DNA of 49,290 nt. Origin: CAJJBL01 sp964519035. Its GTDB lineage: Bacteria > Pseudomonadota > Alphaproteobacteria > Puniceispirillales > Marisalimonadaceae. The stretch lies in contig CAZFKZ010000009.1 of the NCBI GenBank assembly GCA_964519035.1, positions 1 to 49,290 on the forward strand. The letters run 5' to 3'. Both the position numbers and the translations under genes were made by a program. Below are positions 42,939 to 49,290 of the stretch, piece after piece; position 1 is the first letter of the stretch; every line of letters begins with the position of its first letter. The notes beneath the pieces were generated by a model. It had not been told where the DNA came from, searched no databases, and worked only from the letters and a program-made list of their open reading frames with translations.

Positions 42939-44081
42939 TTAAATGAAATGCTTTGCTAACTTTAGTCCTTGTGACTGATAATTACTTGTTCCTCCAGCTT
43001 CCCCATATAAATTTTTTGGTATAGAAGCCATAGGTTCATAAACTAGTCTACATACGGTTTGTTCTTGTTCAATTAAAAAAGGGACATCATGCGACCTAAC
43101 TTCTAATACAGCTTTTGTTTTAGAAGCTCCTAATTCAGATAAACCAAAACCTGGATCAAAGAAACCTGCATAATGAGCTCTAAATTCTCCGACTTTAGTA
43201 TCATAGGCTCTCATTTCAGCAGCATAATTTGACGGAACAGAAACATACTCTTTGCTTGCCAAAATATAAAAGGCATCTGGAATAAGAATTAATGCTCCAG
43301 ACTTATTGTTTGAATCATGCTTTGAGTATAGCAAGTCTTCAGTTGTAATTTTTTCCCAAAATAAATCTGATTTATAAAAATTTGGTTTATCAACATCTAT
43401 TAACATTGAGTATTTTCTGGCTTTAAAGCCTATCAAACCATTTTCGCCAGATAAATCTACAGATAATGGAACACCATTCTTTATTTTATCTGGCAGATCT
43501 GAGTTATCCTTGTTCCTAACTAAACCAACATGAGCTTGCAAGATTTCCATTTCTTTATCACTAGTGTGTAAATTACCTCTTCTTAACCTTAATTGGTTTA
43601 ACCTAGAACCAGTTCTAACTATAACTGAAAATGTCCTAGGTGATATTTCTATATATAGAGGTCCTTCATAACCGGCAGGAACCTCTTCAAACTCCTGAGC
43701 TTCGTCAACTATTAACCTTGTAAATAAATCTAAACGTCCGGTGGAACTTTTAGGATTAGCCAAGCCTATCAAATCACTTGTAAGAGAAACGTTTTCTAAA
43801 AGTTTAACTATATAAACGCATCCACATTCTAAAACAGCTCCATCAACTAAGCTGAATTCGTGCATAGCTAAACCTTTTAGTCTGGTTGATACTTTGTTAC
43901 CTTTTCCAGGTAGGAAAGATGCTGGAACTCTCCAAGCTTTTTGACCCAACCTTAAATCAATAGAAGCCGGTTGAATTATATCTTTATCAATTTCTTGGTC
44001 ACTATTGATTATATTATTTTTAATAAGATCTAATATTTCTTGACTTGATAATATACCTGACGATTTTAATATTTTATTCAT
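42939..44081 (-). CDS. Long (tandem-domain) dCTP-deaminase/dUTPase-like protein
   Basis: A 380-aa protein about twice the length of E. coli Dcd (193 aa). Two dUTPase-fold domains are visible. The N-terminal one has QPASIDLRLG (37-46) and NPKSSTGRLDLFTRLI. The C-terminal one has VSVPSNYAAEMRAYD, HYAGFFDPGFG and EVRSHDVPFLIEQEQ. This fused form is annotated in Alphaproteobacteria as 2'-deoxycytidine 5'-triphosphate deaminase. By family it supplies dUMP/dUTP for dTTP synthesis, but which domain is catalytic cannot be decided from inspection. It follows the ABC-2 permease gene after 29 nt. Confidence 0.87.
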   Translation of the reverse strand: MNKILKSSGILSSQEILDLIKNNIINSDQEIDKDIIQPASIDLRLGQKAWRVPASFLPGKGNKVSTRLKGLAMHEFSLVDGAVLECGCVYIVKLLENVSLTSDLIGLANPKSSTGRLDLFTRLIVDEAQEFEEVPAGYEGPLYIEISPRTFSVIVRTGSRLNQLRLRRGNLHTSDKEMEILQAHVGLVRNKDNSDLPDKIKNGVPLSVDLSGENGLIGFKARKYSMLIDVDKPNFYKSDLFWEKITTEDLLYSKHDSNNKSGALILIPDAFYILASKEYVSVPSNYAAEMRAYDTKVGEFRAHYAGFFDPGFGLSELGASKTKAVLEVRSHDVPFLIEQEQTVCRLVYEPMASIPKNLYGEAGGTSNYQSQGLKLAKHFI

Positions 44082-44110
44082 TTAGATTTTTCCAAAATTT
44101 GATCAAGTAC

Positions 44111-44920
44111 CTACGCCCTTAATCTATAACCAGACTTTAATACATACCAAGCACAAAAGCTAAGAATTATATTACATGATAATAAGACTATGCTCCCGGT
44201 TATAGGAGAAGTATCACTTACTCCTAAAAAACTAAATCTAAGACCATCTATCGCATAAAAAATAGGATTAAAATAAGCTATGATTTTTAATGCTTCAGGA
44301 AGTCTTTCAATGGAATAGAATGTTCCTGATAAAAAAGCTAAAGGTTGAATAACGAAATTTGATATTATTGCTAGTTGGTCAAACTTTTGAGCCCAAATAC
44401 CAGTCATCATCCCTACAATTGCCAAAGCAAAAGCTCCTTGAAATAAAAATAATATCATCCAAAAAATATTATTAGGAAAACTTAAGATACCTAGAGACCA
44501 TAACAAACAAAAAGAAGCAGCAAAAACACATAAACCTCTTGTAATCCCTGCTAAAGTATGAGCAATCATAATTTCAACTGGGCCTAATGGAGACATTAAC
44601 AAGTCTACAATTGAACCTTGCACCTTTGCTGTCATAAAAGCCGATGAAACATTCGCGAAAGAATTTTGCAAGACACTCATCATAATTAATCCAGGCACTA
44701 AAAAGGTTATGAAAGGGATACCATTAAAACCTGCACTTCTATCAATTGCCACAGAAAAAACTATAACGAATAATAAGGTCGTTACCATAGGTGCTGTTAC
44801 GGTTTGTAAAAACACATTTGTAAACCTCTTAACTTCCTTAATATAAAGAGTGGATAAACCAGTCCAATTTACTAAACCAATGTTTCTTCTAACACCTAGA
44901 TCCGTATTTTGTTTAATCAC
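44111..44920 (-). CDS. ABC-2 type transporter permease
   Basis: A 269-aa inner membrane permease with six hydrophobic helices. The ABC-2 features are an N-terminal amphipathic segment (TLYIKEVKRFTNVFLQTVTAP), LVPGLIMMSVLQNSFANVSSAF, and the C-terminal conserved PLAFLSGTFYSIERLPEALK. It resembles YadH-like exporters. No ATPase gene is adjacent; the partner is elsewhere or unidentified. I chose GTG at 44920, which has AAGGA with 5-nt spacing, over a TTG ten codons upstream that has no Shine-Dalgarno. Confidence 0.85.
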   Translation of the reverse strand: MIKQNTDLGVRRNIGLVNWTGLSTLYIKEVKRFTNVFLQTVTAPMVTTLLFVIVFSVAIDRSAGFNGIPFITFLVPGLIMMSVLQNSFANVSSAFMTAKVQGSIVDLLMSPLGPVEIMIAHTLAGITRGLCVFAASFCLLWSLGILSFPNNIFWMILFLFQGAFALAIVGMMTGIWAQKFDQLAIISNFVIQPLAFLSGTFYSIERLPEALKIIAYFNPIFYAIDGLRFSFLGVSDTSPITGSIVLLSCNIILSFCAWYVLKSGYRLRA

Positions 44921-44925
44921 AGCTT

Positions 44926-44930
44926 TCCTT
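44926..44930 (-). promoter_or_regulatory. Ribosome binding site deciding the ABC-2 permease start
   Basis: AAGGA on the minus strand, 5 nt from GTG 44920-44918. Confidence 0.6.
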
Positions 44931-44996
44931 AAATATTTAAAGGTTAACAATTAATATGAAGTTATATATAAATATAATTAGCATTAACAAACATCA

Positions 44997-45566
44997 ATGA
45001 ACAGTTTTATGAATGATCATGAAAAAATAATAAAGCGAATAAAAAAATCAGCAATATCATACCTAGCTCGTTATGAGGTTTCTGAATATCAATTTAAAAA
45101 TACTATGATGAGAAAATTGTCTAATTTTGAAAATGAATTGAGTGAAAAAATTAAAATTGAAATTATAGAAAAAATTAGAAAACAAATGATATCGTCTGGT
45201 TATATAAATGACAAAAGATTTGCAGAAATGAAATCTCGTTCAATACGACGCCAAGGAGGGTCAGCTAGATTAATTTATTCAAAATTAAAGGAAAAAGGTG
45301 TTTCTGATAACGTAATTAAATATAGCATTGATATAGTTGACGATGGGAACGAAGACGCTGAAATTGTTGCTGCTGTCAAGTTTATGAAAAAGAAAAATAT
45401 AGGCGCTTTTCATAAAAATAAAGATCCTGATATTGACAATCATCTTTTAAAGCACAAGTGGTTTGGCGCTCTTTCTAGAAGAGGGTTTTCTCTATCAATT
45501 GTGAATAAAGCATTAAGTATTTCTGATATTGAAAATGCTGATTTTATAATAGAAGATAATACATAA
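44997..45566 (+). CDS. recX: RecX-family regulatory protein
   Basis: A 189-aa all-helical protein with three-helix RecX repeats. Key segments are YLARYEVSEYQFKNTMMRKL near residue 22, ISSGYINDKRFAEMKSRS near 70, RQGGSARLIYSKLKEKGVSD near 84, and FGALSRRGFSLSIVNKAL near the C terminus. RecX binds RecA filaments and limits recombination. recA is not next to it. Start at 44997; a second in-frame ATG at 45009 is possible, and neither has a clear Shine-Dalgarno. acs follows 29 nt later. Confidence 0.85.
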   Translation: MNSFMNDHEKIIKRIKKSAISYLARYEVSEYQFKNTMMRKLSNFENELSEKIKIEIIEKIRKQMISSGYINDKRFAEMKSRSIRRQGGSARLIYSKLKEKGVSDNVIKYSIDIVDDGNEDAEIVAAVKFMKKKNIGAFHKNKDPDIDNHLLKHKWFGALSRRGFSLSIVNKALSISDIENADFIIEDNT

Positions 45567-45582
45567 TTAAATAAAAATAATT

Positions 45583-45609
45583 CAGGAGAACAATTATGAC
45601 AAATAATAA
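45583..45609 (+). repeat. Translation-start leader shared with the PIG3-like oxidoreductase (copy 2)
   Basis: CAGGAGAACAA, then TT, then ATGACAAATAATAA; apart from the TT it is identical to 27044-27068. Both proteins therefore begin MTNN. Confidence 0.6.
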
Positions 45610-47536
45610 TATTTATAAACCAAACGCAGATATTATTCAAAATTCTCATATAAATTCTGAAAATTACGAAAAAATGTATGAAGAATCAATTAAAAGTCCA
45701 GATGCATTTTGGGCTATTCATGGAAAAAGAATTGATTGGATAAAGCCGTATACTAAAATAAGTAACGTATCTTATGATAAAGAAAATCTTCACATAAAAT
45801 GGTATGAGGACGGCACACTTAATGCCAGTGTGAATTGCCTTGATAGACATCTAGAAAAGAATGGGGGAAAGACCGCTATTATTTGGGAAGGTGATAGCCC
45901 AGATGAAGCCAAATACATAACTTACAATGAACTTTACCAAAATGTGTGCAAGTTTTCAAATGTACTTAAAAATGCCGGTGCAAAAAAAGGTGATAGAATT
46001 ACTATTTACATGCCAATGATACCTGAAGCTACAATTGCAATGTTGGCTTGCACTAGGATTGGAGCAATCCACTCTGTAGTGTTTGGTGGCTTTTCTCCTG
46101 AAGCATTAGCAGGTAGAATTCAAGATTGTAATTCAAATATAATTATAACGGCTGATGAAGGAGTGAGAGGTGGAAAACATATACCTCTTAAAGCTAATGT
46201 TGATGAAGCTCTATCTAAAGCTACAATGTGTACAACATCTATTGTCGTAAAGCGGACTAGTGGAGATGTTAATTGGGTAGAAGGACAAGATCTCTGGTAT
46301 CATGAAGAGATGGAAAAAGCCTCGTCTGAATGTTTCCCTACTGAAATGAATGCCGAAGATCCAATGTTTATTCTTTACACTTCAGGTTCAACTGGAAAGC
46401 CAAAAGGGGTTCTTCATACTACTGGAGGGTACATGGTGTATGCATCAATGACACACCATTATGTTTTTGATTATCACGATGATGAAATCTATTGGTGTAC
46501 GGCAGATGTTGGATGGGTAACAGGTCATTCTTATATTGTCTATGGACCTCTTTCAAATGGAGCTACAACACTAATGTTTGAGGGAGTGCCAAATTATCCA
46601 GACGTAAGCAGATTTTGGCAAATAGTAGATAAACATAAAGTAAACATCTTTTATACTGCGCCAACTGCTATTCGAGCCTTAATGGCTGAAGGAGATGAGC
46701 CCGTTAGAAAAACAAATCGTTCTAGTTTGAGGATTTTGGGTAGTGTTGGTGAACCTATAAATCCAGAGGCATGGAATTGGTATAATAAAGTTGTAGGAAA
46801 TGGGAAATGCCCAATAGTTGATACTTGGTGGCAGACTGAAACTGGTGGTATTTTAATCACTCCACTCCCAGGAGCTACATCAACTAAACCTGGTTCAGCT
46901 GCTAAACCTTTTTTTGGAATACAACCGGTTCTTGTTGATAATGACAATAATCAGTTAAGTGGTGCTGCTGAAGGAAATTTATGTATTAACATGTCATGGC
47001 CAGGTCAGATGAGAACTGTTTATGGAGATAATGAACGTTTTATTGAAACCTATTTTTCAACTTTCCCAGGAAGGTATTTTTCTGGGGATGGGTGTAGAAG
47101 AGATGAAGATGGATATTATTGGATTACAGGAAGAGTTGATGACGTCATAAACGTATCAGGACATAGGATGGGAACTGCTGAAGTAGAGTCTGCCTTAGTA
47201 TCACATCCCAAAGTAGCAGAGGCTGCTGTGGTCGGCTATCCTCACAATATTAAAGGCCAAGGAATCTATGCATATGTGACCATAAATATTGGTTTAGATC
47301 CGTCGGACGAATTACTAAACGAACTAAAAAAATGGGTGAGAAAAGAAATAGGCCCAATTGCAACTCCTGATCTAATACAGTTTGCACCTGGTCTTCCAAA
47401 AACCAGATCTGGTAAAATAATGAGAAGGATTTTGAGAAAAATTGCGGCAAATGAGCATAACGAACTTGGAGACGTATCTACTTTAGCAGATCCCATTGTG
47501 GTTACAAATTTGGTAGATAATAGAAAAAACAGATAG
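45596..47536 (+). CDS. acs: Acetyl-CoA synthetase (acetate--CoA ligase)
   Basis: A 646-aa AMP-forming synthetase. The P-loop is YTSGSTGKPKG near residue 261, WWQTETGGILITPLPG near 409, and the catalytic, acetylation-sensitive lysine is K607 in TRSGKIMRR. These are the Acs variants of the motifs, and the length equals that of canonical Acs (about 650). It is a paralogue of the PrpE encoded 16 kb away. Strong AGGAG ribosome site. It converges on the TVP38-like gene with 3 nt between stops. Confidence 0.96.
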   Translation: MTNNNIYKPNADIIQNSHINSENYEKMYEESIKSPDAFWAIHGKRIDWIKPYTKISNVSYDKENLHIKWYEDGTLNASVNCLDRHLEKNGGKTAIIWEGDSPDEAKYITYNELYQNVCKFSNVLKNAGAKKGDRITIYMPMIPEATIAMLACTRIGAIHSVVFGGFSPEALAGRIQDCNSNIIITADEGVRGGKHIPLKANVDEALSKATMCTTSIVVKRTSGDVNWVEGQDLWYHEEMEKASSECFPTEMNAEDPMFILYTSGSTGKPKGVLHTTGGYMVYASMTHHYVFDYHDDEIYWCTADVGWVTGHSYIVYGPLSNGATTLMFEGVPNYPDVSRFWQIVDKHKVNIFYTAPTAIRALMAEGDEPVRKTNRSSLRILGSVGEPINPEAWNWYNKVVGNGKCPIVDTWWQTETGGILITPLPGATSTKPGSAAKPFFGIQPVLVDNDNNQLSGAAEGNLCINMSWPGQMRTVYGDNERFIETYFSTFPGRYFSGDGCRRDEDGYYWITGRVDDVINVSGHRMGTAEVESALVSHPKVAEAAVVGYPHNIKGQGIYAYVTINIGLDPSDELLNELKKWVRKEIGPIATPDLIQFAPGLPKTRSGKIMRRILRKIAANEHNELGDVSTLADPIVVTNLVDNRKNR

Positions 47537-47539
47537 CCC

Positions 47540-48220
47540 CTAAAAAGTATTATGCATTCTATATTTTTTTATTACCCACTTAATAAGTAATGGAAGAATT
47601 GCTATTAAAATAAAACTCATTAGTAAGGGTAAAGACATTATGTCGTTTATATTATTAATTTTTGAAATCTCTGAACCAGCGTTGACATAAACTATTGTTG
47701 CTGGAAACATTCCGATTTGACTTATATAATAAAACTTTTTTATACTTATAGGTAATACCCCCATAATCAAATTTATAAAAATGTATGAAACTGTAGGTAT
47801 TAATCTTAAACTTAATAAATACCAAGCACCATCTTCTTTAAAATTCTGATAGATAAAAGAAAACCTTTTACTGAATTTTTTATTAAAATAATCATATAAA
47901 AAATGTCTTGAAATAAGAAAACACAAACAGGCACCTAGTGTTGAGGCAAATGATACAATAATAATACCTTCTAATAAACCAAATAAAGCTCCTGCTGCAA
48001 TCGTCATTATACTTGGTAAAAGAGGCAGTGATAATCCCGCAAAAATAATATATGAGATAAAAAATAAACTTCTAGAATATTTTGGGTTTTCATCTATCCA
48101 AACTTTTATAAATACTTGGTTTTTTTTTAGTTCCTCTAAATTAAAAAAATCATTTAAATAAAAATTTGATAGTAAAAATAAAGTTACTAAAAAAATAAGA
48201 AGAAAAAAAAGGTTTTTCAT
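47540..48220 (-). CDS. TVP38/TMEM64 family (DedA/VTT superfamily) membrane protein
   Basis: A 226-aa protein with about six hydrophobic segments and the VTT-domain pattern: LPSIMTIAAGALFGLLEG near residue 68, STLGACLCFLISRHFL near 94, and SLRLIPTVSYIFINLIMGVLP near 136. The family is related to DedA and to eukaryotic TMEM41/VMP1 lipid scramblases; the substrate is unknown. It is the second VTT-superfamily gene of the window besides the yqaA-type gene. It starts 6 nt after the CoA-transferase beta gene and is probably cotranscribed with it. Confidence 0.85.
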   Translation of the reverse strand: MKNLFFLLIFLVTLFLLSNFYLNDFFNLEELKKNQVFIKVWIDENPKYSRSLFFISYIIFAGLSLPLLPSIMTIAAGALFGLLEGIIIVSFASTLGACLCFLISRHFLYDYFNKKFSKRFSFIYQNFKEDGAWYLLSLRLIPTVSYIFINLIMGVLPISIKKFYYISQIGMFPATIVYVNAGSEISKINNINDIMSLPLLMSFILIAILPLLIKWVIKKYRMHNTF

Positions 48221-48226
48221 ACAGCT

Positions 48227-48967
48227 TTAAACATTCCAAATTTTCTTGGCAAATTCTGGATAGAACTCTGCAACCATTGGAGCGATTATATCTCTTAAAA
48301 TTTCTAATCTATTTATATCGGGATTTACTATTTCAGATATATTGTTGTCAATATCAAAGTCAAAACCTGTTAACTTAATAATATCATCAATTGTGTTATT
48401 ATGATTTAAACTTAATAAAGAAAATCTCTGACTTAGTTTATTAAATTTAAATAAAGCTCTATTAGTCAACAAATATTTGGGACCTCCTGGACGATAGATA
48501 TTATCTTCAGATATGCCTGGAGCAGAAATAAAGTCTACTTTATTCACTAGCGTTCTAGGAGAGTGTTCTTCTCTAAATAGAATAATTTGAGGAACAACAA
48601 AATACATCAAAGCAGAACCGAAAGAGCCAGGAAACCTTTTATTAACTTTGGGATACTCACCTGTACCTACAAGATTTATGTTTGCTTGGCCGTCAATTTG
48701 AACACCTCCAAGAAAAAAAGTGTCAATTCTTCCTTGAGCCGCGCAATCAAATAGTTCTCTAGCACCATCAGTAAAGTTATTATATTTATTAGAATGTAAG
48801 ATAGTTACTCTTAGTCTCCTGTCTTTTGCTTTTGCTTCTTCTTTTGCTAAGAGTGCTGCAGCCCCAGGGATAGGTGAGGCAGCTCCCACAGCTACGTGTT
48901 TATCATGAACAAGTAAGTCTGCTAATTGACTTATTAAAAGTTCTTCTCTTTTAATTTCTATATTCAC
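48227..48967 (-). CDS. CoA-transferase family I beta subunit (GctB/IpdB-like)
   Basis: A 246-aa beta subunit of the glutaconate CoA-transferase-like family: HVAVGAASPIPGAAALLA near residue 24, IDTFFLGGVQIDGQANINL near 81, and PGSFGSALMYF near 113. In true family I transferases the Glu that forms the CoA thioester sits in an E(S/N)G motif after the first Rossmann strands. Here the matching strand reads VTILHSNKYN, without Glu. Relatives such as IpdB act in C-C bond hydrolysis of CoA-esters instead, so the reaction is open. GTG start with GAGGG about 9 nt upstream. It lies 17 nt after the alpha subunit gene. Confidence 0.82.
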   Translation of the reverse strand: MNIEIKREELLISQLADLLVHDKHVAVGAASPIPGAAALLAKEEAKAKDRRLRVTILHSNKYNNFTDGARELFDCAAQGRIDTFFLGGVQIDGQANINLVGTGEYPKVNKRFPGSFGSALMYFVVPQIILFREEHSPRTLVNKVDFISAPGISEDNIYRPGGPKYLLTNRALFKFNKLSQRFSLLSLNHNNTIDDIIKLTGFDFDIDNNISEIVNPDINRLEILRDIIAPMVAEFYPEFAKKIWNV

Positions 48968-48984
48968 TTATTATATCCCTCAGG

Positions 48985-49290
48985 TTATTGAGATAATGAA
49001 TATTTCATATATTCATCAAATCCCTGTTTTGTTTTGGCCGCTATTGAGTATTTTTTTATTTCTTCATTATCCGATGGATAAACTCCAGGAAGCGCGCACG
49101 GCCAAGCTCCATTTTTAATGACCGATATTCCATCAATATATAGTGCTGGAAGACAAGTAGCTGCTGTTAATTCATTTTCAAAAAAATCATCGTTTACAAT
49201 TTTTTCTACAGTAACAAATACTTTTTTTGAAGCATGAGCAAGAGTAGCAAGTTCTCGTCTTCTGCCAATTTGAATATTTCCATTTCTATC
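48985..49290 (-). CDS. CoA-transferase family I alpha subunit, C-terminal part only
   Basis: The minus frame is open from the window edge to a TAA at 48985-48987, giving 101 residues of the C terminus. HASKKVFVTVEKIVND and ENELTAATCLPALYIDG match the alpha subunit of glutaconate-type CoA-transferases, and GAWPCALPGVYPSDN followed by a Tyr/Ala-rich helix is the usual ending. The N-terminal part lies outside the window. The pair is transcribed alpha-beta-TVP38. Confidence 0.8.
   Translation of the reverse strand, partial: DRNGNIQIGRRRELATLAHASKKVFVTVEKIVNDDFFENELTAATCLPALYIDGISVIKNGAWPCALPGVYPSDNEEIKKYSIAAKTKQGFDEYMKYSLSQ

Overview
The window is about 49.3 kb of AT-rich DNA (roughly one third G+C by eye). 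It is almost fully coding and comes from a streamlined alphaproteobacterium. Lineage pointers are an IalB-family protein, the argD-argF-hslO order, the long tandem dCTP-deaminase-like protein, a psd-pssA pair, ATP-type PEP carboxykinase and the yqaA-dsbB-coq7 cluster. The low G+C, 1-17 nt convergent junctions and frequent TTG/GTG starts suggest a free-living marine lineage such as SAR11, HIMB59 or SAR116 relatives. That placement is inference; there is no rRNA gene here. I count 47 protein genes (one cut by the right edge) and one tRNA. I see no phage, insertion sequence, integrase or CRISPR array.

Layout. 1-8.2 kb: tRNA-Leu(CAA), the yqaA-dsbB-coq7 operon, an HNH nuclease, a carboxylesterase, moaA, an MFS exporter, a P1/Ntn peptidase, and psd-pssA for phosphatidylethanolamine. 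8.2-10.5 kb: the least familiar part, with three unrecognised genes: a 98-aa protein, a secreted protein of three 98-residue beta-sandwich repeats, and a 91-aa protein. Each has a strong Shine-Dalgarno and each is followed by an AT-rich hairpin. 10.5-20.7 kb: bioY, an xdhC plus MobA-like pair for molybdenum hydroxylase maturation, typA, an RND efflux pump with its adaptor, and pckA. 21-28 kb: a flavin monooxygenase overlapping a periplasmic glutathione peroxidase, a Bax-inhibitor-1 protein, rlmN, ialB, argG, a 75-aa secreted protein and a PIG3-like oxidoreductase. 28-36.4 kb: prpE, methylmalonyl-CoA mutase, pccA and pccB in one operon with a divergent epimerase gene. 36.4-49.3 kb: SprT-like, a YnjD-like ATPase, folE, trkH, argD-argF-hslO, a dCTP-deaminase-like protein, an ABC-2 permease, recX, acs, a TVP38 protein and a two-subunit CoA-transferase.

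The metabolic theme is small-acid use. Propionate or propionyl-CoA is carried to succinyl-CoA by a complete biotin- and B12-dependent module, acetate is activated by Acs, and PckA links the resulting C4 acids to gluconeogenesis. BioY would supply biotin for PccA. The best places for something undescribed are the 8.3-10.3 kb locus, the flavin monooxygenase/peroxidase pair with its altered GD motif, and the CoA-transferase beta subunit without the usual catalytic Glu motif. All three are leads from sequence inspection, not demonstrated systems.
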